This document shows, piece after piece, positions 41,549 through 49,876 of a DNA stretch of 64,000 bases (the first letter of the stretch is position 1; each line of letters begins with the position of its first letter). A program made the position numbers and the translations under genes. The notes under the pieces are model-generated. The model saw nothing but the letters and a program-made list of their open reading frames with translations. It had not been told where the DNA came from and ran no database searches. The stretch is from Nitrospira sp. (GTDB lineage: Bacteria; Nitrospirota; Nitrospiria; Nitrospirales; Nitrospiraceae), in assembly GCA_016715825.1 (NCBI GenBank), contig JADJXO010000003.1, forward strand, positions 186,001 through 250,000. The letters run 5' to 3'.

Positions 41549-43324
41549 ATGAAACTCACCGGTGCTGAAATCTTCATCGAATGCCTGAAGCGTGAGGGAG
41601 TGAAAACCGTCTTTGCGCTGCCAGGCGGAGTCGTCTTGAAGATTTTCGATACGCTCCATCAACAGAAGGACGTGGAAGTCATTTTGACGCGTCATGAGCA
41701 GGGTGCGGGCCATATGGCAGAGGGGTACGCCAAAGCCACCGGGAAAGCCGGAGTCTGTCTGGTCACCTCCGGTCCCGGCATGACCAATGTCATTACGGCA
41801 TTGGCCGATGCTTATATGGATTCCGTCCCGGTCGTCTGTTTCAGCGGACAAGTGCCGACCAGCTTAATTGGAAACGATGCATTTCAGGAAGCAGATAACA
41901 TTGGGTTGAGTCGTCCCTGTACGAAGTACAATTTTCTTGTCAAAGACGTAAACGATTTGGCGAGTACGATCAAGGAAGCGTTTTACATTGCGACGACCGG
42001 TCGCCCTGGACCGGTTCTGGTCGATATTCCCAAAGATGTCTCGATGGATAAGGCGGAATTCACCTATCCGAATTCCGTGTCGATTCGTGGCTACAATCCG
42101 ACTTACGAAGGGAATAAGTGGCAGATCAAGCAGGCAGCCGAAGCCATTATGAAGGCCAAGAAACCAATTCTCTACGTCGGCGGCGGGGTCGTGTTCTCAG
42201 GGGCTTCACAAGAACTGCTGGAATTGGCCGAGATGACGCAGATTCCGGTCGACATGACGCTGATGGGCCTCGGAGCGTTTCCGGGAGAACACCCGCTCTC
42301 CATGGGGATGCTAGGAATGCATGGGACCTATGAAGCCAATATGGCTATGCACTATTCCGATCTGGTGATCGCGATCGGCGCACGGTTTGATGACCGGGTG
42401 ACGGGGAAGCCGTCGGAGTTTTGTCCTTACGCCAAAGTGATTCATGTTGATATCGACCCGACCTCCATTCGGAAGAACATCCATGTCGACATTCCGATCG
42501 TGGGCGACTGTAAGAACGTACTCCGCGAGTTGAATCAAATCTTGCGCGCCACGGTCAACGGTGAACAGAAAGAGCTTCGCAAGCCCTGGTGGGATCAAGT
42601 CCGAGAGTGGCAACAAGCGCATCCGCTGACCTATCACCAAGAGAAAGACGGACCGATCAAGCCACAGCAGGTGGTCAAGCGGTTATACGAGCTGACCAAG
42701 GATCGGGATCCGATTGTCTCGACGGATGTGGGTCAACATCAAATGTGGGCTGCACAGTATTTTAAATTGGCCAAGCCGAATCGATGGCTGACATCCGGGG
42801 GGCTTGGGACCATGGGTTTTGGGTTCCCAGCTGCCATGGGTGCACAGGCTGCGTTCCGGGATCGGTTGGTGCTCTGCATCGCCGGAGACGGCAGTATCCA
42901 GATGAACATGCAGGAAATGGCGACGGCGGTAGTCAGCAAGTTGCCGGTGAAGATCATCATCCTGAATAACGGATTCCACGGCATGGTCCGGCAATGGCAG
43001 GATCTTTTCTACGAAGGACGCTATGCGTCGAGTTATCTCGATACGACGCCGGATTTCGTCAAGCTCGCGGAGGCCTATGGCGCGGTTGGTCTGCGGGTCA
43101 AGAAGGTTGGGGATCTCGATGCAGTGTTGAAGGAGGCGTTAGCGACGGACAAACCGGTGATCGTGGATGTTCCGACCTATCCCTTTGAAAATTGTTATCC
43201 AATGATCCCTGCAGGTGGGTGCAATCATGAGATGATTTTAGAGGATTCGCCGGAGTTGAAGAAGAAACAATCCGGCTCGACGAAGGTGACACCGGAAGAT
43301 AAAGATACGGTGCTCACGGCGTAA
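41549..43324 (+). CDS. ilvB: Acetolactate synthase, large catalytic subunit
   Basis: A 591-residue thiamine diphosphate enzyme that opens valine, leucine and isoleucine synthesis. GAEIFIECLKREGVKTVFALPGG, the catalytic Glu in HEQGAGHMAEGYAKA, FAD-domain and GDGSIQMNMQEMATAV with downstream Asn (the TPP/Mg motif) are all clear. The ATG at 41549 follows GAGGGAGGG; an upstream frame of 36 codons is ignored. The regulatory subunit ilvH follows after 48 bases. Confidence 0.95.
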   Translation: MKLTGAEIFIECLKREGVKTVFALPGGVVLKIFDTLHQQKDVEVILTRHEQGAGHMAEGYAKATGKAGVCLVTSGPGMTNVITALADAYMDSVPVVCFSGQVPTSLIGNDAFQEADNIGLSRPCTKYNFLVKDVNDLASTIKEAFYIATTGRPGPVLVDIPKDVSMDKAEFTYPNSVSIRGYNPTYEGNKWQIKQAAEAIMKAKKPILYVGGGVVFSGASQELLELAEMTQIPVDMTLMGLGAFPGEHPLSMGMLGMHGTYEANMAMHYSDLVIAIGARFDDRVTGKPSEFCPYAKVIHVDIDPTSIRKNIHVDIPIVGDCKNVLRELNQILRATVNGEQKELRKPWWDQVREWQQAHPLTYHQEKDGPIKPQQVVKRLYELTKDRDPIVSTDVGQHQMWAAQYFKLAKPNRWLTSGGLGTMGFGFPAAMGAQAAFRDRLVLCIAGDGSIQMNMQEMATAVVSKLPVKIIILNNGFHGMVRQWQDLFYEGRYASSYLDTTPDFVKLAEAYGAVGLRVKKVGDLDAVLKEALATDKPVIVDVPTYPFENCYPMIPAGGCNHEMILEDSPELKKKQSGSTKVTPEDKDTVLTA

Positions 43325-43372
43325 GGGGAAGTGCCAAGAGATATAAGTACGCAGAGTTCGGAACTAAGAAAC

Positions 43373-43891
43373 ATGGAACACATCATTTCGGTGACGGTTG
43401 AAAATAAATTCGGGGTTCTGTCGCGAGTAGCCGGGTTGTTCAGTGGGCGAGGGTTCAACATCGAGAGTTTGTCGGTCGCGCCGACGCTCGATCCCTCAAT
43501 GTCTCAGATGACGATCGTCACGTCGGGTGACGAGCGGATCATTGAGCAGATTGTGAAGCAGCTGAACAAGCTTATCGACGTGATTAAAGTGGTGGACCTA
43601 AACGAAACAGAATTTGTCTCCCGAGAAACCACCATCATCAAGGTCCATACGAAGGATCAGGATCGCGCTGAAGCGCTCAGGATCGTCGACATCTTTCGGG
43701 CAAATGTCATCGATTCAACGCCGACGACCTACACGATCGAAGTCTCCGGCGATCCCAAAAAGATTGAAGCGATCATCAACCTGCTGCAACCCCTTGGGAT
43801 TAAGGATTTGGTTCGAACCGGCCGAGTCGCCGTCGCTCGTGAACCAGTTCGTTCCGCTGCGACCCAAACGAAGAAGGTGGTTCGCGAGTAG
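43373..43891 (+). CDS. ilvH: Acetolactate synthase, small regulatory subunit
   Basis: A 172-residue regulatory subunit with two ACT-like halves: EHIISVTVENKFGVLSRVAGLFSGRGFNIESLSVAPT (N-terminal ACT domain, site of valine feedback in the family) and a C-terminal domain (REPVRSA). The glycine/asparagine pair of GFNIESL that contacts valine in characterised enzymes is present. The ATG at 43373 is chosen from the family N-terminus. Lies between ilvB and ilvC. Confidence 0.94.
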   Translation: MEHIISVTVENKFGVLSRVAGLFSGRGFNIESLSVAPTLDPSMSQMTIVTSGDERIIEQIVKQLNKLIDVIKVVDLNETEFVSRETTIIKVHTKDQDRAEALRIVDIFRANVIDSTPTTYTIEVSGDPKKIEAIINLLQPLGIKDLVRTGRVAVAREPVRSAATQTKKVVRE

Positions 43892-43952
43892 CGCCTTACG
43901 AGCAAATTGGCGGTTTGTTATATGCTGAATACGATGAGGGAAAGGGTGTTCC

Positions 43953-44966
43953 ATGAAAATCTACTACGATAAAGACGCCGATCTCCAGCTGATTCGAAGC
44001 AAGAAGGTAGCCGTGATCGGTTACGGAAGTCAGGGGCATGCGCATGCCCTGAACATGAAAGAAAGCGGTGTGACCGTCGTCATCGGGCTGCGGGAAGGAG
44101 CCTCCTGGAAAAAAGCGGAGCAGAGCGGGCTGAAAGTGATGCCGGTTGCTGATGCAGTAAAGGCCTCCGATGTCGTGATGATTCTCGCGCCGGATGAAGC
44201 GCAAGCCGCTATCTATCGGCAGGATGTTGCACCCAATCTGAAGCCTGGATCCTATCTGGCATTCGGGCATGGGTTCAATATTCACTTCGGGCAGATTGTG
44301 CCTCCGGCTTCCATTAATGTGTTCATGGTGGCGCCCAAAGGGCCAGGGCACCTGGTCCGTTCCGAGTATACGAAGGGCAGCGGCGTGCCCTGTTTGTTGG
44401 CGATCCACCAGGATCCCAGTGGTACGACGAAGCAGGTCGGATTAGCCTATGCCAGTGCCATCGGTGGCGGACGCGCGGGCGTCATTGAAACGAATTTTCG
44501 TGAAGAGACTGAGACTGATCTCTTCGGAGAGCAAGCTGTGCTCTGCGGAGGACTCACGTCGTTGATCCAAGCCGGGTACGAGACATTGGTTGAAGCCGGG
44601 TACTCACCGGAGATGGCCTACTTTGAATGTTTGCATGAGGTCAAACTCATCGTCGATCTCATCTACCAGGGTGGAATTGCCAACATGCGCTACTCGATCA
44701 GCACGACCGCGAAGTACGGCGATGTGACTCGAGGCCCGCGCGTTGTCACGGAACAGACCAAGCAGGAAATGAAGAAGATTCTCGATGAGATCCAGACAGG
44801 GCGGTTCGCCAAAGAGTGGGTCCTTGAAAATCAGGCCAACCGCCCGGTGTACAATGCGCTGCTCGCCAAGGGTGAAGCGCACCCGATCGAGGCGGTCGGA
44901 TCGAAGCTTCGTGCGATGATGCCGTGGCTGAAAAAGGATCAGCTCGTCGACAAGACTAAGAACTGA
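43953..44966 (+). CDS. ilvC: Ketol-acid reductoisomerase
   Basis: A 337-residue class I enzyme, second common step of branched-chain amino acid synthesis. The NADPH-binding [21 protein letters not shown], then [15 protein letters not shown] and the Mg-binding [21 protein letters not shown] and [17 protein letters not shown] are diagnostic. Ribosome site GGGAAAGGG. It is followed after nine bases by psd, joining amino acid and phospholipid synthesis in one run. Confidence 0.96.
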   Translation: [337 protein letters not shown]

Positions 44967-44975
44967 GGTCCTGCT

Positions 44976-45626
44976 GTGGCAGATCGTGCCGTCGGTATTC
45001 CATTCGCTAAAGAAGGAATTCCCTTCATCGCAGCGCCGGCTGGCGTTACACTGCTGGCTGGATGGTTGGGTTGGCCGGTCTTCGCGTTTCTCGGAGGCGT
45101 GGCGACACTCTTCTCGGCCTGGTTCTTTAGGAATCCAGCCCGGGTGGTACCGCAAGGCCCCAAGCTGGTCGTCGCTCCCGGCGATGGGAAAGTGATTGCG
45201 ATTGAGGAAGAGTTTGAACCGAGATATTTAAAGGAACGTTCCCTAAGAGTGACGATCTTTTTGAATGTGTTCAACGTCCATATTAATCGGATGCCTTGCG
45301 ATGGGGTCATCGAGGATGTGCAGTATCAACCAGGTTTGTTCATGGTGGCCAGTAAGCCGGAAGCCACGTTGAGAAATGAACAGAACGCGGTGATGATTAA
45401 GACGAAGGAAGGCATCAAGGTGCTGTGCGTCCAAGTAGCAGGACTCATTGCCCGGCGCATCGTGTCTTGGGTTTCACCACGGGATCAGGCCATTCGAGGT
45501 GAACGGTTCGGGTTGATCCGTTTTGGATCTAGAATGGATACCTTCCTGCCCATCGGTACCACGGTTCGGGTCGCGATCGGGGACCAAGTCAAAGGTGGGG
45601 AAACAATCGTAGGGGAATTGCCATGA
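44976..45626 (+). CDS. psd: Phosphatidylserine decarboxylase, short form
   Basis: A 216-residue membrane-associated enzyme that makes phosphatidylethanolamine. After one or two hydrophobic N-terminal segments (about 20-45) come FFRNPARVVP, VVAPGDGKVI, IFLNVFNVHINRMPCDG and, near the C-terminus, GLIRFGSRMD, where the Gly-Ser is the self-cleavage site that produces the pyruvoyl group. Length and motifs fit the short archaeal-type decarboxylase. GTG start; the stop overlaps the pssA ATG (ATGA). Confidence 0.92.
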   Translation: MADRAVGIPFAKEGIPFIAAPAGVTLLAGWLGWPVFAFLGGVATLFSAWFFRNPARVVPQGPKLVVAPGDGKVIAIEEEFEPRYLKERSLRVTIFLNVFNVHINRMPCDGVIEDVQYQPGLFMVASKPEATLRNEQNAVMIKTKEGIKVLCVQVAGLIARRIVSWVSPRDQAIRGERFGLIRFGSRMDTFLPIGTTVRVAIGDQVKGGETIVGELP

Positions 45627-46429
45627 AAACGGCAGGATTTAAGAATTCGTTCGGGAAAGAAGGCAAGCGGCGAAAAGCCGCCATGCACCTCATCCCGAAT
45701 CTGTTTACAACCGGCAACCTGTTTTGCGGAGTATATGCCATCCTTTCCGTCTTCAACGCCAACTACCTGGAAGCGGCCATTGCGATTCTCGTCGCGATGA
45801 TTTTTGATGTGCTTGACGGAAAGTCGGCACGCTTGACCAATAGTACGAGCCAATTCGGTCTGGAATACGACTCGTTGTCCGATGTCGTATCGTTCGGTGT
45901 TGCGCCGGGTCTGTTGATCTACTCCTGGGCCTTGAGTGGACAGGGGACGTTCGGTGTCGCGGTGATGTTTGCTTACGTCGCGATGGGGGCCGTGCGGCTG
46001 GCGCGATTCAACTCTACGGTCGCGGTATCAGATGGGAAATATTTTACCGGGTTGGCCATCCCAGCCGCCGCCGGGGTGGTGGCTTCTCTGGTAGTGTTTG
46101 ATCATTACATCCTCAAGATGGGATCGGAACCCAAACCGATCGTGGTCTTGATCATGACCTTGATACTGGCGTTCTTGATGGTCAGTACGATCAAGTATCG
46201 TAGCTTCAAAGACTTGAAGTTTAAGGGCCACCGGCACATTACCTACCTCGTGTGGGGGATTCTCGCGTTGATGATGGTGGCAGCCCTACCAGCCGTCATG
46301 CTATTTGTGGTTTTTGCTGGGTATGCATTGATGGGTCCGGTCGAAAAGTTGTATTGGTTGGTAGCTCCGTCTGCTGGGAAAAAAGGTGTTGGGAAAGTCG
46401 ACCCATCACCGATTGAAACACGACTGTGA
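45623..46429 (+). CDS. pssA: CDP-diacylglycerol-serine O-phosphatidyltransferase
   Basis: A 268-residue integral membrane enzyme making phosphatidylserine, the substrate of the adjacent decarboxylase. The CDP-alcohol phosphotransferase motif D-G-x2-A-R-x8-G-x3-D-x3-D is seen as DGKSARLTNSTSQFGLEYDSLSD (split here by residue class: two Asp pairs bind metal). About seven hydrophobic segments follow. This is the type II (Gram-positive/archaeal-like) enzyme, not the PLD-like E. coli form. Ends at the promoter and T-box before leuA. Confidence 0.93.
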   Translation: MKTAGFKNSFGKEGKRRKAAMHLIPNLFTTGNLFCGVYAILSVFNANYLEAAIAILVAMIFDVLDGKSARLTNSTSQFGLEYDSLSDVVSFGVAPGLLIYSWALSGQGTFGVAVMFAYVAMGAVRLARFNSTVAVSDGKYFTGLAIPAAAGVVASLVVFDHYILKMGSEPKPIVVLIMTLILAFLMVSTIKYRSFKDLKFKGHRHITYLVWGILALMMVAALPAVMLFVVFAGYALMGPVEKLYWLVAPSAGKKGVGKVDPSPIETRL

Positions 46430-46442
46430 CCACGGATATTGG
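46413..46442 (+). promoter_or_regulatory. Putative promoter of the leuA T-box leader
   Basis: TTGAAA (46413-46418), 18-nt spacer, TATTGG (46437-46442), overlapping the end of pssA. The -10 is weak. It would start the leader near 46450. Confidence 0.4.
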
Positions 46443-46449
46443 GAGGATT

Positions 46450-46735
46450 CGCAACGTATCGACTGGCGAAGACGAGGAGTAGTAGGCGAATAATCTAGAA
46501 GAGGGTATGCCGTACCTTTTAGAGAGCTGGTGGGTGGTGCGAACCAGCCTGGATTTCGTCGAACTCGCCTCCGAGCCGAATCTCTGAACCTATGAAGTAA
46601 GAGATTCCGTCTTGCCCTCGTAAGGGGCCTAACGAAGGGCCTGCGCAACCGAGTCGGTGTTCAGGCTAAATCAGGGTGGTACCACGAAGTGCGTGTCGAG
46701 CCTTCGTCCCTGGGTATAACGGGATGAAGGCTTTT
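46450..46735 (+). promoter_or_regulatory. T-box riboswitch, leucine type, before leuA
   Basis: A tRNA-sensing leader. The T-box sequence AGGGTGGTACCACG lies at 46673-46686; its TGGT would pair with an uncharged tRNA acceptor end having discriminator A, as tRNA-Leu does. Stem I seems to run from the AGTAGTAGG region (about 46483) to GCCTCCGAG (about 46567), with CTC (Leu) at 46564-46566 as probable specifier. A terminator follows at 46699-46735. Predicted effect: uncharged tRNA-Leu stabilises the antiterminator and turns on leuA and its followers. The specifier is inferred from the downstream gene. Confidence 0.85.
46699..46735 (+). terminator. T-box conditional terminator
   Basis: AGCCTTCGTCCC pairs with GGGATGAAGGCT (one G-U pair) around a 10-nt loop, followed by TTTT. 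It sits directly after the T-box sequence and 40 bases before the leuA ATG. Confidence 0.8.
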
Positions 46736-46774
46736 CTATTTTCAGCAATCTTCGTTAGGAGAAGAGGTAACACC

Positions 46775-48322
46775 ATGACACGCCTGATCAGAATTTTCGA
46801 TACGACATTGCGAGATGGTGAACAATCGCCGGGCGCCAGCATGAACGTGGAAGAGAAGGTCATGGTGGCCAAACAGCTGGCGAGGCTTGGTGTCGATATC
46901 ATCGAGGCAGGGTTCGCGTACAGTTCACCAGGGGATTTTGAGGCGGTTCGACGGATTGCTCAGGAAGTGGAAGGGCCGACGATCTGCAGCCTTGCCCGCG
47001 CGCGTCCTGAAGATATTGATCGAGCCTGGGAGGCGTTACAAGGCGCTCCGAAGGTGCGTATCCACACGTTCCTGTCGACGTCCGATATTCATCTCAAACA
47101 CCAGTTTCGGATGACCCGGGAACAGGCGAAGCGGCGTGCTGTGGACATGGTCCAGCGGGCTCGCGGCTACGTCGACGACGTCGAGTTTTCCCCGATGGAT
47201 GCCAGCCGGTCAGATCCAGCGTATCTCTGCGAAGTCATTGAGGCAGTCATTGCGGCAGGAGCGGGAACCATCAATATTCCCGACACGGTGGGATATGCCG
47301 TGCCTCAGGAATTTGGTGCGCTGATCAAGGGAATTTGCGATCGGGTTCCGAATTCTAAGCAGGCCGTCATTTCTGTCCATTGCCACAATGATCTCGGCGT
47401 CGCTGTCGCAAACAGCCTGGCGGCCATCATCAACGGGGCTGGACAGGTGGAGTGTACGATCAATGGCATTGGCGAACGGGCCGGGAATACGTCGTTGGAA
47501 GAAATTGTGATGGGTCTACGCACCAGGACGGACTTCTATCAGGCAGATACGGGTATCAAGACGGACGAGATCGCAAAAACCAGTCGCTTAGTGAGCAAGA
47601 TCACGGGGATGGTCGTACAACCGAACAAGGCCATCGTGGGGGCCAATGCGTTTGCCCATACCTCCGGCATTCATCAAGACGGCTTACTCAAAGACAAGAC
47701 CACCTATGAGATCATGCGACCGGAATCCATCGGTTTGGTCGAGAGTCAGATGGTGATGGGAAAACTCTCCGGTCGGCACGCATTTCGTCAACGGTTGGAA
47801 GAGTTGGGATATAAGCTCAACGAGGAAGAGGTCAATCACGCGTTTGAACGGTTCAAGAAGCTGGCCGATCAAAAAAAAGAAATTTTCGAGGAAGACCTCG
47901 AGGTCATCGTCTCCGAAGAGTTGTCGAAGATGGCCGATCGCATCACCTTGACGGCGTTGCGCGTATCGAGCGGCACCAGCCAGGTTCCCACCGCTACCGT
48001 CGAACTGGAGGTTGACGGTAAAGCCATGGCTCAAACCGGCACTGGCGACGGCCCAGTGGATGCGGTCTACCGCACGATTGCAGAGATCACGCAGACCAAA
48101 AGTCAATTGCTGATGTATGTGGTGAAGGGCATCACAGGGGGTACTGATGCACAGGGGGAAGTCTCGGTACGGGTTCAAGAAGATGGTCGAACCGTCACCG
48201 GGCACGGGGCCGATACGGATATCATCACCGCCTCAGCGCGAGCCTATCTCAATGCCTTGAATAAGCTCGCCTATCTTGCGGGCAAACACGCGCAAGGGGA
48301 GCAGAAGGTGAACTTGATTTGA
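46775..48322 (+). CDS. leuA: 2-isopropylmalate synthase
   Basis: A 515-residue enzyme condensing acetyl-CoA with 2-oxoisovalerate, first step of leucine synthesis. RIFDTTLRDGEQSPGASM (catalytic metal-binding Asp), HCHNDLGVAVANSLAA with the His-x-His metal site, and NGIGERAGNTSLEE are characteristic. The C-terminal third is the leucine-sensing LeuA dimer domain (from about 380). ATG at 46775 follows AGGAGAAGAGG. Upstream in-frame codons cross the T-box terminator and are ignored. Confidence 0.96.
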   Translation: MTRLIRIFDTTLRDGEQSPGASMNVEEKVMVAKQLARLGVDIIEAGFAYSSPGDFEAVRRIAQEVEGPTICSLARARPEDIDRAWEALQGAPKVRIHTFLSTSDIHLKHQFRMTREQAKRRAVDMVQRARGYVDDVEFSPMDASRSDPAYLCEVIEAVIAAGAGTINIPDTVGYAVPQEFGALIKGICDRVPNSKQAVISVHCHNDLGVAVANSLAAIINGAGQVECTINGIGERAGNTSLEEIVMGLRTRTDFYQADTGIKTDEIAKTSRLVSKITGMVVQPNKAIVGANAFAHTSGIHQDGLLKDKTTYEIMRPESIGLVESQMVMGKLSGRHAFRQRLEELGYKLNEEEVNHAFERFKKLADQKKEIFEEDLEVIVSEELSKMADRITLTALRVSSGTSQVPTATVELEVDGKAMAQTGTGDGPVDAVYRTIAEITQTKSQLLMYVVKGITGGTDAQGEVSVRVQEDGRTVTGHGADTDIITASARAYLNALNKLAYLAGKHAQGEQKVNLI

Positions 48323-48388
48323 CGAGGATACGCACGGTAGAGTTTTCAATTCGGGGGCAGAAGAGCATCCTTGGAAGGAGCCTGGGCC

Positions 48389-48751
48389 GTGTGGAAGGTT
48401 GCGCTGGGGGACCGGCCGGAGTTTCTAGCTGGTGACCATACTCGGTTACGGGAGATTCTGCATCCTGCGAAGGACCCGCTTGAACTGGGGTATAGCCTGG
48501 CCCACGGAAGGCTGAGCCCAGGAGCGCGCTCCAAACGGCATCGTTTGACCTCTTCCGAAGTCTACTATTTTATCTCCGGCCAAGGGCGATTCACGATCAA
48601 TGGCCAGGTTACGCCAATCGAAGCGGGAACCACGGTCTATGTTCAGCCTGGAGGTGAACAGTTTCTTGAAAATACGGGAGCAGTCGATATTGAGTTCTTG
48701 TGTCTGGTGGATCCCGCTTGGCGAGAAGAAGACGAAACAGTATTAGAATAG
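48389..48751 (+). CDS. Small cupin-domain protein
   Basis: A 120-residue single cupin. The first motif G-x5-H-x-H-type is represented by GARSKRHRLTSSEVYYFISGQGRF and the second by GTTVYVQPGGEQFLENTG. It resembles small mannose-6-phosphate isomerase-type cupins, but the ligand is unknown. The GTG at 48389 has GGAAGGAG nine bases upstream; the frame opens 18 bases earlier at a TTG. It stands between leuA and leuB, probably in the same transcript, but there is no known need for it in leucine synthesis. Confidence 0.78.
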   Translation: MWKVALGDRPEFLAGDHTRLREILHPAKDPLELGYSLAHGRLSPGARSKRHRLTSSEVYYFISGQGRFTINGQVTPIEAGTTVYVQPGGEQFLENTGAVDIEFLCLVDPAWREEDETVLE

Positions 48752-48786
48752 CGCATGGGAATCGTGAACGATCGAAAGGAGACGCA

Positions 48787-49863
48787 GTGAAGGCCAAGAT
48801 CGCAGTGCTTGCTGGGGATGGAGTCGGGCGTGAAATCGTTCCGGAAGCCGTGAAAGTCCTCAAAGTAATCGCCGAGCAATACGGCCATGCGTTCGAATTT
48901 GTGACCGCCGATATTGGAGGGCAGGCGATCGATAAGTTTGGTGTGCCGTTGCCGAATGATACCCTGACGCTTGCCAAACAAAGCGACGCCGTCTTACTGG
49001 GAGCGGTAGGAGGCCCGCGGTGGGAAAGCTTGGACTACAGCCTCAGGCCGGAACGAGCGCTCCTGGGAATCCGTGAAGCCTTAGGGCTCTATGCCAATCT
49101 GAGGCCGGCGAAGGTGTACTCGAACCTCGTGGATGCCTCCAGTTTAAAGCGCGAGGTGGTCGAAGGGATCGATATTCTCGTCATTCGAGAACTCACCGGG
49201 GGTATCTATTTCGGCAAGCCTAAAGGCATCGAAAAACTACCGAATGGTCAGGAGCGGGGGGTCAATACAGAAGTCTATACCACGGAAGAAGTCCGTCGGA
49301 TTGCCAAGGTCGCGTTCGAAGCGGCGAGGAAACGAGGCAAAAAAGTGACGTCGGTGGACAAGGCTAATGTATTGGAATCCTCCGAGCTGTGGCGCAAGGT
49401 CGTCATTGAGGTCCATGCGTCTTATCCGGACGTTGAATTGGGGCATATCTATGTCGATAACGCTGCCATGCAGCTGGTCAGGAATCCACGGCAATTCGAC
49501 GTCCTCCTATGCAACAACATGTTCGGCGACATTCTCAGCGATGAAGCCGCCATGCTCACTGGTTCGATCGGGATGCTTCCCTCTGCCAGCCTCGGGGCGA
49601 AGGTAGGGCTGTTTGAGCCGATTCACGGAAGTGCCCCGGACATTGCGGGGAGAAACATCGCCAATCCCATCGCGACGATCGCATCGGCTGCCATGATGCT
49701 GTCGTACGCCTTTCAGCTTGAGAAAGAAGCCGAAGCCATCCAGCAAGCCATCGTGAAAACGCTCGACCTCGGCTATCGCACGAAGGACATCCAAAGTCCA
49801 GGGGCGCAGATCGTCGGAACAGTCGAGATGGGCGAGGCGATCGTCAAAAACCTCGATGAGTGA
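48787..49863 (+). CDS. leuB: 3-isopropylmalate dehydrogenase
   Basis: A 358-residue NAD-dependent enzyme of leucine synthesis. KIAVLAGDGVGREIVPEAVKVL, the substrate-binding RPERALLGIREALGLYANLRP, ELTGGIYFGKP and DKANVLESSELWRKVV are diagnostic; EPIHGSAPDIAGRNIANPIATI binds NAD. GTG start at 48787 after GAAAGGAG. leuC and leuD are not in the window. NHL-protein gene follows after 13 bases. Confidence 0.95.
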   Translation: MKAKIAVLAGDGVGREIVPEAVKVLKVIAEQYGHAFEFVTADIGGQAIDKFGVPLPNDTLTLAKQSDAVLLGAVGGPRWESLDYSLRPERALLGIREALGLYANLRPAKVYSNLVDASSLKREVVEGIDILVIRELTGGIYFGKPKGIEKLPNGQERGVNTEVYTTEEVRRIAKVAFEAARKRGKKVTSVDKANVLESSELWRKVVIEVHASYPDVELGHIYVDNAAMQLVRNPRQFDVLLCNNMFGDILSDEAAMLTGSIGMLPSASLGAKVGLFEPIHGSAPDIAGRNIANPIATIASAAMMLSYAFQLEKEAEAIQQAIVKTLDLGYRTKDIQSPGAQIVGTVEMGEAIVKNLDE

Positions 49864-49876
49864 CTGGTGCTGAGTC

